From Desulfobacteraceae bacterium 4572_89 (lineage in GTDB: Bacteria; Desulfobacterota; Desulfobacteria; Desulfobacterales; Desulfobacteraceae): DNA of 9,572 nt. Both the position numbers and the translations under genes were made by a program. The number at the start of each line of letters is the position of its first letter. The stretch's first letter is position 1. The stretch spans positions 1 to 9,572 of the forward strand of contig NBML01000067.1 in NCBI GenBank assembly GCA_002085465.1, in the 5' to 3' direction. A model generated the notes under the pieces. The model made no database searches. It saw nothing but the letters and a program-made list of their open reading frames with translations, and was not told the origin of the DNA. Shown one piece after another: positions 1 to 7,428 of the stretch.

Positions 1-166
1 AAATAACGCTGTGCTAAGTTTTCCGACAATGCTGGTATCAATTCCAATTTTTGGCGTAGTTCAGCTGCTAGATCAAGATAGCGTTGTTGCTCCTCCTAAA
101 TGAGATCCTGTATTTGCTGAATTACAGCTTACAAGAGTTGAATCGGTAAATACAGCTGTTAACAAA
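1..166. other. Unassigned segment upstream of hemD; expected CobA coding sequence not seen
   Basis: In CobA-HemD fusions the residues before HemD belong to uroporphyrinogen-III C-methyltransferase. From about base 182 the hemD frame reads like the end of such a linker (TVTGTL, then IIVVG). Upstream of 170 the same frame has TGA at 167-169 and at 101-103, and what lies between shows none of the CobA motifs (GGDPFVFGRGGEE-like, or a Trp-Gly-Thr just before TVTGTL). Frames 1 and 3 are also closed. On the minus strand, 95 down to 3 reads as 31 stop-free codons giving an amphipathic, Glu/Gln/Leu-rich stretch (starts EEQQRYLDLAAELRQ) that runs off the window edge; it has no start codon and stops just upstream. 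The segment could be foreign DNA joined to a truncated cobA-hemD, a decayed cobA, or poor sequence at a contig end. I cannot name it. Confidence 0.5.
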
Positions 167-253
167 TGAGAATATCCAACTGTAACAGGCACCCTGGAAA
201 ATATAGCTGAAAAAGTCAGACAGGCAAAACTCAAATCACCGGCAATAATTGTT

Positions 254-1078
254 GTGGGCCATGTGGTCTCTTTACGAGAGGAACTTGCCTGGTTTGACAA
301 AAAGCCATTGTTTGGCAAAAATATTGTTATCACCAGGGCCAGGGCCCAGGCCAGCAACCTGGTTTCCCAGTTGACAAAACTGGGGGCCAACTGCATTGAG
401 ATTCCCACAATTCAGATCATTGCCCCAAAAGAAACAGATCCCCTCAAAAAAGCCATTAATAATCTGAATGAATATGACTGGCTGATATTTACCAGTGTCA
501 ATGGAGTAAAATTTTTCTTTGACACCCTGTTTGACATGGGCAAAGACGTCAGAGTCCTGGGTCATTTAAAATTTGCCTGTATCGGTCCCATAACCAAGGA
601 ACGGCTGGCAGACCATGGGATTATCTCTGATATCCTTCCGGAAACCTACCAAGCCGAATCTGTGGTGGATGCCTTTGCCAATATAAATATCAAAGGGAAA
701 AAAGTGCTCCTTCCCCGGGCAAAGATAGCCAGAAGTGTTTTACCGGACGAATTGACAAGAATGGGGGCCATATTGGATGAGGTGGCTGTCTATGAAACTG
801 TCCTGAGCACCCTGGGCAAGGAAACTCTCATTTCCATGCTGACCGAAAAGGAGATTGATGCTGTAACCTTTACAAGCTCTTCCACAGTATCCAATTTCAT
901 GTCTTTGCTGGAATCCCTGGATGCCAAAGCCCTGTTAAAAGATGTGGCAATCGCAAGCATAGGTCCCATTACCTCGGATACCCTGGTATCTTTTGAAATT
1001 AAACCATCAGTTGAGGCAGACCCATATACCATTCCCGGTCTTGTGGATGCCCTGCTTACCCATTACGGGAAAAAATAA
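254..1078 (+). CDS. hemD: Uroporphyrinogen-III synthase (HemD), probably the C-terminal part of a broken CobA-HemD fusion
   Basis: HemD cyclises hydroxymethylbilane to uroporphyrinogen III with inversion of ring D, the branch-point precursor of heme, siroheme and cobalamin; it is cytosolic. The protein has two HemD-type alpha/beta lobes. The first begins after PLFGKNIVITRA (about residues 18-29) and has DWLIFTSVNGVKFF. The second has KKVLLPRA, DEVAVYET and the family's TFTSSSTVSNF, then IASIGPITSDT, and ends EADPYTIPGLVDALL. A length of 274 aa fits a free-standing HemD. GTG at 254 is the only ATG/GTG/TTG between the TGA at 167-169 and the HemD domain, and no Shine-Dalgarno precedes it. The frame stays open back to 170 and encodes the linker TVTGTL...SPAIIVVG typical of CobA-HemD fusions, so this start is doubtful and the gene may be a truncated fusion. 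moaA follows after 7 bases, so the two are probably co-transcribed. HemD identity is secure; the true N-terminus is not. Confidence 0.9.
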   Translation: MGHVVSLREELAWFDKKPLFGKNIVITRARAQASNLVSQLTKLGANCIEIPTIQIIAPKETDPLKKAINNLNEYDWLIFTSVNGVKFFFDTLFDMGKDVRVLGHLKFACIGPITKERLADHGIISDILPETYQAESVVDAFANINIKGKKVLLPRAKIARSVLPDELTRMGAILDEVAVYETVLSTLGKETLISMLTEKEIDAVTFTSSSTVSNFMSLLESLDAKALLKDVAIASIGPITSDTLVSFEIKPSVEADPYTIPGLVDALLTHYGKK

Positions 1079-1085
1079 TAAAATT

Positions 1086-2069
1086 ATGATTGCCGGCAAT
1101 AGACCCATCAATTATTTACGGATATCCGTCACAGACCGATGCAATTTCAGGTGTTTGTATTGTGTCCCTGCCTCCCCTTTTTCAGTGATTGATCATAAAA
1201 AAATAGCAACCTATGAAGAAATCCTGAAAATTACTGAACTTGCCAGTGAAATGGGGATCACCAAAGTAAGAATCACAGGAGGAGAACCATTTGTCCGCAG
1301 AGGAATCTTCTCTTTTCTGAAAAGGCTGTGTAATCTTGAACCCCTTAAGGATATTTCCATTACCACCAATGGAGCCCTTTTAAACCGGGACAAAATAAGC
1401 GACCTGATACAAATGGGGATCAAAAGGCTAAATTTCAGCCTGGATACCCTTGACCCGGTTAAATTCACATCCATCACTGGCAGGGACCGCTTTCACAGGG
1501 TATGGGATTCCATTGTGACAGCTCAAACACTTGGTATATCTCCCATTAAAATAAATGTTGTGGCCCTCAGGGGTATCAATGACAATGAAATAGATTCCCT
1601 TGCCGCCCTGACCCTGAAATATCCATTCCACATCCGGTTTATCGAATATATGCCCATGGGGGATTCTGATGTTGAAAAACAGCAGCAAATTCTGACCAGG
1701 GAAATCCAGGATAAGATTGAATCAGCCTTTGGTTCCCTTATCCCCCTGAAAAAAGATTACAATGACGGCCCTGCCAAAAAATACCAAATACAAGGTGCCA
1801 AAGGTGTGGTGGGATTTATCACACCCATCTCTTCCCATTTTTGCAGCGAATGCAACCGTCTCAGGCTTACTTCCCGTGGAACTCTGCGGCCCTGCCTTTT
1901 GCATAATTATGAAAAAGACATACTCATCCAGCTGCGAAACGGGGCATCAGACCAGGAACTCAAAAGCATTATTGAATCAACCCTGACCCATAAACCTTTA
2001 TTTCATAATATAAATGAACGTAACATCAAAGACATCCCCATCAGCCATATGACTTCCATTGGGGGATAA
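1086..2069 (+). CDS. moaA: GTP 3',8-cyclase MoaA (radical SAM, molybdopterin synthesis)
   Basis: MoaA catalyses the first step of molybdenum/tungsten cofactor synthesis, turning GTP into 3',8-cyclo-7,8-dihydro-GTP, which MoaC then converts to cPMP. The 327-aa protein has the radical-SAM cluster motif CNFRCLYC with Cys19, Cys23 and Cys26, followed by the SAM-binding GGEP (65-68). The MoaA-specific second iron-sulfur cluster motif Cx2Cx13C is at Cys253, Cys256 and Cys270 (FCSECNRLRL...RPC). The chain ends in the Gly-Gly tail (TSIGG) that MoaA needs for activity. All three diagnostic elements are intact, so an active enzyme is expected. ATG 1086 gives the family N-terminus (INYLRISVTDRC); a longer frame from 993 would overlap hemD and adds nothing conserved. 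It lies 7 bases after hemD and ends at a hairpin shared with the convergent permease gene. No other moa or moe gene is in the window. Confidence 0.97.
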   Translation: MIAGNRPINYLRISVTDRCNFRCLYCVPASPFSVIDHKKIATYEEILKITELASEMGITKVRITGGEPFVRRGIFSFLKRLCNLEPLKDISITTNGALLNRDKISDLIQMGIKRLNFSLDTLDPVKFTSITGRDRFHRVWDSIVTAQTLGISPIKINVVALRGINDNEIDSLAALTLKYPFHIRFIEYMPMGDSDVEKQQQILTREIQDKIESAFGSLIPLKKDYNDGPAKKYQIQGAKGVVGFITPISSHFCSECNRLRLTSRGTLRPCLLHNYEKDILIQLRNGASDQELKSIIESTLTHKPLFHNINERNIKDIPISHMTSIGG

Positions 2070-2096
2070 AAGCACATTAAGTAAGGTGCTTTTATC
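2065..2096. terminator. Bidirectional hairpin terminator between moaA and the permease gene
   Basis: A perfect 11-bp inverted repeat, GATAAAAGCAC (2065-2075) and GTGCTTTTATC (2086-2096), encloses a 10-base loop. The stem overlaps the moaA stop codon. The GCAC/GTGC core is flanked by an A-run on one side and a T-run on the other, so RNA from either strand would form a stem followed by a U-rich tail (TTTTATC). That is the usual form of a terminator serving two convergent genes. The permease stop codon lies only 5 bases beyond. The GC core is short, so termination may be only moderate. Confidence 0.75.
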
Positions 2097-2100
2097 TGTT

Positions 2101-3147
2101 CTATTTTTCATCAAGAAATTTTGCCGCTTCCCTGTTTGAACCCAGAAGTATTGACAGCCAGCGGGTGGAAGTTTTGCCCCCAAGGGCAATTTTTACAGCC
2201 ATGGTCAGGGGAACGGAAAGCAGCATTCCCACGGGTCCCAGCACCCACCCCCAAAATGCCAGTGACAGGAAAACAACCAGAGCGGACAAGCCGATTCCCT
2301 GGCCCATGATCCTTGGTTCAATAACACTTCCGATAATAATATTTACAATTAAAAAGCCCAGACCTGCAAAAGCAGCCGAAACAGGACCAAGCTGGACCAG
2401 GGCCAGCAAAACTGCTGGTGCAGCAGCAATTATGGAGCCAATATTGGGAATATAATTAAATAAAAAGGCAAAGACCCCCCACATTATTGGGAAATCCACT
2501 CCCTGAAACATAAGCCAAAATGTAATTGCCAAACCGGTTGCAATGCTGGTCATGGTTTTTATACCAAGGTACCTGTTCACACCGGTTATAATTTCTGAAT
2601 ACCTGTCAAGATCAGCATCTCTATCCATGGAAAGGGCACGTAGTTTATTGGGAAACCCGGCTGCCTCGGAAAGGATAAATACAACAGTTAAAAAAACAAA
2701 AAAAGTATTGGTTAATACCGCCCCCAGGCTATTTAGAGTATTTGCAACCAGCTTGAGTACCCGGCTGGGGTTGAACATTTCTGTTAATTTATCCGCCTGC
2801 ACATCAATCCCATACCGGGACAAAAGCTGCAGGCTATCATGGATCAGCGATATCAGTCGATCCTGGTAAAAAGGAAGGTTGCGGGAAAAATCGGCAATGG
2901 AGGAAGAAATAAGGGTTACCAGAATCATCTGAGCGGCAATTCCACCTGTCATGAGGATCAGAATACCCGCAAAACTTGGGATTCCTTTTTTTTTCATCCA
3001 AAACAGCGGCGGAGTACATATAATGGCCAGAAATATTGCCAGAAAAAAAGGGATCACAAGGAAAGCAGCCTCTTTCATACCAGCCACCACTATTATAAAT
3101 GCTGCACACCCCATAAGAGGCCCATTGCGTATTTTTAAAGATTCCAT
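2101..3147 (-). CDS. AI-2E family transporter (PerM/TqsA/YdiK-like permease)
   Basis: This 348-aa integral inner-membrane protein belongs to the AI-2E exporter family (formerly UPF0118/DUF20). Members are linked to autoinducer-2 export (TqsA) or cation/proton exchange; the substrate of this one cannot be read from sequence. It has the family layout: two N-terminal membrane segments (about 10-45), another near 60-85, a soluble helical middle part (about 86-140) with HDSLQLLSRYGID, then a hydrophobic C-terminal half. Signatures are FLFNYIPNIGSIIAAAP (228-244), SVIEPRIMGQGIGLSAL (274-290) and FWGWVLGPVGMLLSVPLT (298-315). The ATG start has a strong upstream purine-rich site (AAGGTGG and GGAAGGA). 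It stands alone, convergent with moaA and divergent from the GGDEF gene, so neighbours do not reveal its role. Confidence 0.92.
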   Translation of the reverse strand: MESLKIRNGPLMGCAAFIIVVAGMKEAAFLVIPFFLAIFLAIICTPPLFWMKKKGIPSFAGILILMTGGIAAQMILVTLISSSIADFSRNLPFYQDRLISLIHDSLQLLSRYGIDVQADKLTEMFNPSRVLKLVANTLNSLGAVLTNTFFVFLTVVFILSEAAGFPNKLRALSMDRDADLDRYSEIITGVNRYLGIKTMTSIATGLAITFWLMFQGVDFPIMWGVFAFLFNYIPNIGSIIAAAPAVLLALVQLGPVSAAFAGLGFLIVNIIIGSVIEPRIMGQGIGLSALVVFLSLAFWGWVLGPVGMLLSVPLTMAVKIALGGKTSTRWLSILLGSNREAAKFLDEK

Positions 3148-3186
3148 GGTCCTTCCACCTTAACTCCCTGATCTGGTATCTGAAAC

Positions 3187-3192
3187 ATTATA
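3187..3192 (-). promoter_or_regulatory. Candidate -10 box for the permease gene
   Basis: The minus strand reads TATAAT exactly, 39 bases upstream of the permease ATG, inside an AT-rich stretch. At 16-18 bases spacing there is no good TTGACA match (GTACAA or similar). It is plausible as a sigma-70 promoter with a weak -35, but this rests on one hexamer. Confidence 0.35.
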
Positions 3193-3260
3193 TAGAAGAG
3201 TAATTTATATTGTACTATTTTGGACAAATCAATCAAAAAATTCTTGTCTTGTTATTCATA

Positions 3261-3289
3261 TTGACTTTCTGGCCCATCCCCATTAAAGG
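3261..3289 (+). promoter_or_regulatory. Weak candidate sigma-70 promoter for the GGDEF gene
   Basis: TTGACT at 3261-3266 matches five of six -35 positions. The best -10 candidates at 16-17 bases spacing (TTAAAG or TAAAGG) match only three of six. The rest of the 255-base divergent gap (3148-3402) is AT-rich and shows no gene or clear riboswitch. The transcript leader would be about 105 bases, long enough for control, but I see no convincing fold. Confidence 0.2.
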
Positions 3290-3402
3290 AAGAGACAAAA
3301 AATAACAAACCGTGAAAATATTGGACTTAGGACCGCAAATGAAATAAGTTGAGTAGAAATAGTAGCGTCCTTAGGCATAAAAAATATCAGGATTTGATTA
3401 AA

Positions 3403-4437
3403 ATGAAAATTCCACAATCTCTTTTGATGCGGTTAAAAGAAAATGAAGCAACTGCAACAAAATTCAATGAAATAGAAATCAGCATACTTACCATATTGAA
3501 TTTTCAAGATTTTTTTGAAAAGCTATTATGTGAAATCAGTGATAAATTTTCTATCCCCCATATATGGATTTCAATTATCAAGGAAAGCAGTATTGCCGCA
3601 CAATTGAATGATATCAGAAATTCTAATTCTGAGTTGTTAAAGGCCTCCACAGCCTTTATATCAAAAAAACAATTCCTGTCCATTACCAGAAACCAATTAA
3701 AGCCAATACTAGCCAATGAGAATCCAGATGTTTTTCAAGCCCTGATTCCGGAAATAGCTGGTTATGACATCGGCTCCATTGCCATTGCCCCCATTACATT
3801 GGACGGGGAAGTTGTGGGTAGTATTAACCAGGCAGACAATAATAAAAAACGATTTGAACCCGGGATTGACAGTTCATTACTTGAACAACTTGCTCTTAAG
3901 GTTTCCCTATGTCTTTCAAATGTTACAGCCCATGAACAATTAAAATTTTTAGCTTTCCATGACTCACTTACTGGTCTGCTGAACCGCGGAGTCATGGAAA
4001 GAATACTTGAAAGGGAATTTCAACGTGCAAAAAGGTATAACACAGACCTGACCCTCCTTTTTCTGGATCTTGATGATTTTAAATCCATCAATGACACCTT
4101 TGGCCATGATAATGGAGACAAAGCCCTTTGCCTTGTTGCAGAACAGCTAACCAGGCTCAAGCGTGGTTCTGATATTGTGGCACGATTTGCCGGGGACGAA
4201 TTTGTTGTAATCTTTCCTTCCACCAGCAAAACCCAGGCAGAATATTATAGTAAAAGGATAAAAAAAAACCTTACATCTGCTCCCTTGTTTGTAAATGATA
4301 TGACTTTTTATGTCAAATTGAGTTATGGTATTTCCACTATCTCTGAAAAAGGTATTGATTCTTCTAAGGAATTATTAAAGGCTGCAGACAAAAGGCTCTA
4401 TCTTGCCAAACAAAATAAAAACATTCTGGAACCTTGA
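3403..4437 (+). CDS. GAF-GGDEF protein, probable diguanylate cyclase (AGDEF variant)
   Basis: It probably makes the second messenger c-di-GMP from two GTP, with activity set by the N-terminal sensor domain. The product is 344 aa. Residues about 25-175 fit a GAF domain (IGSIAIAPITLDGEVVGSIN is the typical core strand pattern); its ligand is unknown. A linker helix leads into the GGDEF domain: DSLT at 187-190, the metal-binding Asp region LDLDDF (221-226), IND at 229-231, FGHDNGD, and the active-site motif AGDEF at 263-267. The inhibitory I-site RGSD (RxxD, 254-257) lies exactly five residues before the motif. The first Gly of GGDEF is Ala, a variant found in some active cyclases. No signal peptide or membrane segment is seen, so it should be cytosolic. 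ATG 3403 has AGGA about 10 bases upstream; an in-frame TTG at 3349 would add 18 residues but has a poorly placed ribosome site. Single-gene unit. Confidence 0.9.
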   Translation: MKIPQSLLMRLKENEATATKFNEIEISILTILNFQDFFEKLLCEISDKFSIPHIWISIIKESSIAAQLNDIRNSNSELLKASTAFISKKQFLSITRNQLKPILANENPDVFQALIPEIAGYDIGSIAIAPITLDGEVVGSINQADNNKKRFEPGIDSSLLEQLALKVSLCLSNVTAHEQLKFLAFHDSLTGLLNRGVMERILEREFQRAKRYNTDLTLLFLDLDDFKSINDTFGHDNGDKALCLVAEQLTRLKRGSDIVARFAGDEFVVIFPSTSKTQAEYYSKRIKKNLTSAPLFVNDMTFYVKLSYGISTISEKGIDSSKELLKAADKRLYLAKQNKNILEP

Positions 4438-4460
4438 AATTTCATATACCGAAAATACAA

Positions 4461-4494
4461 AAATCCCTGATAAGCATTGGCCTATCAGGGATTT
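4461..4494. terminator. Terminator closing the spc-alpha ribosomal operon, shared with the convergent GGDEF gene
   Basis: A perfect 12-bp inverted repeat, AAATCCCTGATA (4461-4472) and TATCAGGGATTT (4483-4494), encloses a 10-base loop that can itself pair GC with GC. On the minus strand the stem is followed by ATTTTTGTATTTT, a strong U-tract, 26 bases after the rplQ stop. On the plus strand the tail (ATTTAATCTATTC) is weaker, but the hairpin lies 23 bases after the GGDEF gene stop. It probably serves both. Confidence 0.85.
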
Positions 4495-4520
4495 AATCTA
4501 TTCTATTTAAAAAAAATTAA

Positions 4521-4877
4521 TCAGTCAAGAATCAATTCGATCTGGACCATGGGTGCGACATCACCTTTTCTTGGGCCCAGTTTTATAATTCTTGTATAAC
4601 CGCCCTGCCTTGAATCAAACTTCTCTGAAACTTCATTGAAGAGTGTATGAACAACATCTTTTTCCCGGATAAAAGCAAGTGCCTGTCTTCTGGCATGTAA
4701 ATCCCCTCGCTTTGCAAGGGTAATCATTTTATCGGCAATTTTTCGTAAGCCCTTTGCTTTTGGTTCAGTTGTTTTAATGCTGCTGTGTTTGAACAGAGAA
4801 GTTACCATGTTTCTAAACATAGCCTTTCTATGGCTTGATGTTCTGTTCAGTTTTAATACAGATTTTCTATGCTTCAT
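4521..4877 (-). CDS. rplQ: 50S ribosomal protein L17 (bL17)
   Basis: bL17 is a bacteria-specific large-subunit protein near the peptide exit tunnel. At 118 aa it has the family's normal length and opens with [20 protein letters not shown], which is nearly invariant, followed by the helical part [15 protein letters not shown] and the C-terminal [17 protein letters not shown]. It is the last gene of the alpha operon, 5 bases after rpoA. Its ribosome-binding site (GGAAGGAG) lies inside the last codons of rpoA, so the two are probably translationally coupled. Confidence 0.98.
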   Translation of the reverse strand: MKHRKSVLKLNRTSSHRKAMFRNMVTSLFKHSSIKTTEPKAKGLRKIADKMITLAKRGDLHARRQALAFIREKDVVHTLFNEVSEKFDSRQGGYTRIIKLGPRKGDVAPMVQIELILD

Positions 4878-4882
4878 GGAAT

Positions 4883-5905
4883 TTATTCTCCTTCCTCATT
4901 GTTCTCATCTTCTGGTGGTTCAAACCCCTCAAGATCCATGCCCAGGGAAAGATCCATGGAAACGAGAACTTCCTTAATTTCATTTAATGACTTTCTACCA
5001 AAATTTTTGGTTTTAAGCATTTCACTGTCAGTTTTTTGAACCAACTGATAGATGGTATTAATCCTGGCATTTTTCAGACAATTGGAACTACGTACAGATA
5101 ATTCAAGTTCATCAACCGACCGATAAACATTTTCATTAAAACCTTTTTCTGAATCATCAGAATTTTCTTCAATGTCATCTGGTTCCATGTCTTCATCAAA
5201 ATTGATAAAGGGATTCATCTGTTCTTTAAGAATTTTAGCTCCATAGGCCAGTGAATCATCAGGAGTAACACTACCATCGGTCCACACTTCCAGGGTAAGC
5301 TTGTCATAATCAGTCTTTTGTCCTATCCTGGATGTACCAACCACATATTTGACCCGTTTAATGGGAGAAAACACCGAGTCAATTGGTATGGTCCCAATGG
5401 GAGCATCATCATCTTTGTTTGCAGATGATAAAGCATAACCTTTACCGGTTTTTACAACCATTGTCATGTTAAGCAGACCATTTTTAGACAAAGTGGCAAT
5501 GTGCTGCTCTGTATTAAGAACTTCAACTTTTCCATCGGGACTAACAATATCTGCACCAGTAACGTTGCCCTCACCCTTAAAACACAGGGTCAGAATTTTA
5601 TCCTCAATGTCATCGACTTTAAGCTTTAGTTCTTTTAAATTTAAAATAATCTCGGATACATCTTCCCGGACCTCAGAAATGACGCTATATTCATGAAGGG
5701 CATCATCAAATTTCACAGATACAATTGCTGCTCCATATATTGATGATAAAATGATCCGTCGCAGAGAATTACCGATTGTAATACCATATCCCCTTTCCAG
5801 GGGTTCACATACAAATTTACCATATGTTGAAGTTGTGGTAACATCAAGCTTCTCCGGCTTGATCATCTCGCGCCAGTTTACATATGCAAGTTTTTCAGAT
5901 GACAT
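4883..5905 (-). CDS. rpoA: DNA-directed RNA polymerase subunit alpha
   Basis: Alpha dimerises to nucleate RNA polymerase assembly, and its C-terminal domain contacts UP elements and activators. At 340 aa, the N-terminal domain carries [16 protein letters not shown] (36-51), the most conserved part of the assembly surface. The C-terminal domain begins about 262 and keeps the DNA-binding residues: VRSSNCLK with Arg272 and Asn275 (matching Arg265 and Asn268 of E. coli), and [11 protein letters not shown] (301-311). The interdomain linker holds an acidic stretch (about 237-253) and the tail is acidic too (DENNEEGE). The ATG start has AGGAGAT about 5 bases upstream. It sits between rpsD and rplQ, the standard alpha-operon order. 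Confidence 0.98.
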   Translation of the reverse strand: MSSEKLAYVNWREMIKPEKLDVTTTSTYGKFVCEPLERGYGITIGNSLRRIILSSIYGAAIVSVKFDDALHEYSVISEVREDVSEIILNLKELKLKVDDIEDKILTLCFKGEGNVTGADIVSPDGKVEVLNTEQHIATLSKNGLLNMTMVVKTGKGYALSSANKDDDAPIGTIPIDSVFSPIKRVKYVVGTSRIGQKTDYDKLTLEVWTDGSVTPDDSLAYGAKILKEQMNPFINFDEDMEPDDIEENSDDSEKGFNENVYRSVDELELSVRSSNCLKNARINTIYQLVQKTDSEMLKTKNFGRKSLNEIKEVLVSMDLSLGMDLEGFEPPEDENNEEGE

Positions 5906-5953
5906 TTATATCTCCTGAATAAATATTTGGATAAACCATATATAATGATGTAC

Positions 5954-6580
5954 CTATTTTGAGTATAGCTCTATGATCAATTGTTCCTGGATCGGCAAAG
6001 TGATATCTTCACGTGTTGGAATAGCAAGAACCTGACCTTTGAAATTATCTTTGTTAATTTCAAGCCACTGGGGAACTCCCCTTCTGACAATTGCTTCCAG
6101 AGAATCAGCAATAGTCTGAACCTTTTTGCTTTTTTCACGCAACTCTATTACATCACCTTTTTTTACCTGAAATGAAGGTATATTTACCTTTTTACCATTC
6201 ACGGTAAAATGATTATGCCGTACGAAATGCCTTCCCTGATTTCTGGAATTTACAAATCCAAGTCTGAAAACAGTATTGTCCAGGCGGGTTTCCAGGATAC
6301 TTAGAAGGTTTGTACCGGTAATACCTTTCTGGCGGTCTGCCTTTTTGAATATGATTCGAAATTGTTTCTCAGAAATCCCATAGATTCTACGAACCTTTTG
6401 TTTCTCTCTAAGCTGCATTCCATAATCAGAATGTTTAATTCTTTTCTGACCATGTTGTCCAGGGGGATATCCTCTTCTATCAAAACTACACTTATCTGAA
6501 AAGCAACGGTCACCCTTCAGGAAAAGCTTAATATTTTCTCGTCTGCACTGACGGCAAACAGAACCTCTGTAACGTGCCAA
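5954..6580 (-). CDS. rpsD: 30S ribosomal protein S4 (uS4), TTG start, zinc-type
   Basis: uS4 is a primary 16S rRNA binder that nucleates small-subunit assembly, and in E. coli it is the translational repressor of the alpha operon. The 208-aa protein starts [12 protein letters not shown] and has four cysteines at 9, 12, 26 and 31, the zinc-binding arrangement of C+ type S4, followed by [10 protein letters not shown]. The S4 RNA-binding domain is around 97-160 ([31 protein letters not shown]). The start codon must be TTG at 6578-6580, because only this gives the family N-terminus; it is preceded by a full AAAGGAGG site 6 bases away. It lies after a 58-base gap from rpsK, which has room for a control element. 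Confidence 0.98.
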   Translation of the reverse strand: MARYRGSVCRQCRRENIKLFLKGDRCFSDKCSFDRRGYPPGQHGQKRIKHSDYGMQLREKQKVRRIYGISEKQFRIIFKKADRQKGITGTNLLSILETRLDNTVFRLGFVNSRNQGRHFVRHNHFTVNGKKVNIPSFQVKKGDVIELREKSKKVQTIADSLEAIVRRGVPQWLEINKDNFKGQVLAIPTREDITLPIQEQLIIELYSK

Positions 6581-6594
6581 AGTTTTCCTCCTTT
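6572..6594 (-). promoter_or_regulatory. rpsD translation start: AAAGGAGG with TTG codon
   Basis: The minus strand reads AAAGGAGG, six bases, then TTG-GCA-CGT. The 15 bases at 6572-6586 are identical to those at the rpsM start (7420-7434). A strong Shine-Dalgarno with a weak start codon decides the rpsD start and may make initiation sensitive to repression. Confidence 0.8.
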
Positions 6595-6610
6595 TTCAAT
6601 CCCAATAGCT

Positions 6611-6630
6611 GGATACAAATACCTTGATCC
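6611..6630 (-). promoter_or_regulatory. Small hairpin in the rpsK-rpsD gap
   Basis: GGAT/ATCC and TTG/CAA can pair with one bulged A around a five-base loop, 31 bases upstream of the rpsD start codon. It is the only local fold I see in this 58-base gap. It might take part in S4 feedback control, but it is short and weak, so this is speculative. Confidence 0.25.
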
Positions 6631-6638
6631 AAATAATC

Positions 6639-7034
6639 TTATACTCTTCTTCTTTTTGGCGGGCGGCATCCATTATGGGGAACCGGGGTAACATCCTTGA
6701 TCATTGAAATATTGAATCCAAGTGCGTGTAGCGCTCTCAAGGCGGATTCTCTTCCAGGGCCTGGACCCTTTACATATACACCAATATTTTTCATGCCATG
6801 TTCCATTGCTTTTGCACCAGCATCTTCTGCCACGAGTTTTGCTGCAAAGGGGGTACTCTTCCTGGAACCTTTGAATCCCTGCACACCTGCGCTGGACCAT
6901 GATATGGTATTTCCATTTTCATCAGCGATGGTGACGATGGTGTTGTTAAACGTGGATTGAATATGCACGATGCCTGTGGAAATATTCTTTCTTACCCGTT
7001 TTTTAGAGATAGTTTTTTTAGACTTTTTTGCCAT
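6639..7034 (-). CDS. rpsK: 30S ribosomal protein S11 (uS11)
   Basis: uS11 sits on the small-subunit platform and helps shape the mRNA path near the E site. The 131-aa product has a basic N-terminal tail ([17 protein letters not shown]), then the family core [16 protein letters not shown] and the hallmark [14 protein letters not shown], and ends [18 protein letters not shown], the normal C-terminus. The ATG has AAGG about 9 bases upstream. It lies 25 bases after rpsM and before rpsD, the standard order. Confidence 0.98.
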   Translation of the reverse strand: MAKKSKKTISKKRVRKNISTGIVHIQSTFNNTIVTIADENGNTISWSSAGVQGFKGSRKSTPFAAKLVAEDAGAKAMEHGMKNIGVYVKGPGPGRESALRALHALGFNISMIKDVTPVPHNGCRPPKRRRV

Positions 7035-7059
7035 AACTATGTTACCTTTTTATATTATA

Positions 7060-7428
7060 CTACTTTTTCTTTTTGACTGCTGTCCGTTTTGGACCCTTTC
7101 TGGTCCTGGCATTGGTACTGGTCCTCTGGCCATGACAGGGAAGTCCTTTACGGTGACGAAGCCCCCTGTAACATCCAAGGTCCATCAGCCGTTTTATATT
7201 CATGGAAACTTCGGATCTAAGCTCGCCTTCAACTTTAAATTCTGCATCAATGACTTTTCTGATTTCATTGACCTGCTCTTCTGTCAGATCATTAGCTTTT
7301 GTAGTTGGATCAATACCTGTTTTCGCCAGTATCAGCTTGGACCTGCTTCCTCCAATACCGTAAATATAGGTTAAAGCGATCCATGCGTGTTTATCCCTTG
7401 GTAAATCTACTCCTGCGATACGTGCCAA
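7060..7428 (-). CDS. rpsM: 30S ribosomal protein S13 (uS13), TTG start
   Basis: uS13 is in the small-subunit head, bridges to the large subunit and touches P-site tRNA through its C-terminal tail. The 122-aa protein begins [13 protein letters not shown], has [14 protein letters not shown] (21-34) and the tRNA-contacting tail (about 96-113, with [13 protein letters not shown]), ending in lysines. Residues 98-99 are Cys-His, where many homologues have Val-Arg. The universal N-terminus forces the start at TTG 7426-7428, with GGGGG 7 bases upstream overlapping the rpmJ stop region. It heads the ribosomal part of the alpha operon; in E. coli S4 represses translation here. Confidence 0.98.
   Translation of the reverse strand: MARIAGVDLPRDKHAWIALTYIYGIGGSRSKLILAKTGIDPTTKANDLTEEQVNEIRKVIDAEFKVEGELRSEVSMNIKRLMDLGCYRGLRHRKGLPCHGQRTSTNARTRKGPKRTAVKKKK

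Noticed and set aside
101..169. TGA read as an amino acid (Trp or selenocysteine) to rescue an upstream extension of hemD
   Set aside because: The GGDEF gene in the same window ends with TGA, no SECIS-like hairpin is evident, and the sequence between the stops does not resemble CobA even when read through.
73..408. Minus-strand open frame of 111 codons overlapping the hemD start
   Set aside because: Most of it is antisense to the well-supported HemD reading and it shows no recognisable domain or ribosome site.
2543..2869. Plus-strand open frame of 108 codons inside the permease gene
   Set aside because: It is antisense to a conserved membrane protein with clear family motifs and has no family resemblance of its own.
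3270..3284. TGGCCC resembling a sigma-54 -24 element upstream of the GGDEF gene
   Set aside because: The matching GC of the -12 element is absent at the required spacing (TT instead).
3312..3400. Words resembling a GEMM-I c-di-GMP riboswitch (CAAACC, CGCAAA, TAGCG) just upstream of the GGDEF gene
   Set aside because: The conserved words occur in order, but the helices that should flank them do not pair and the element would run almost into the start codon. Probably chance in AT-rich DNA; a covariance search would settle it.
6970..7374. Plus-strand open frame of 134 codons across rpsK and rpsM
   Set aside because: It lies antisense to two universally conserved ribosomal protein genes; its composition is explained by them.
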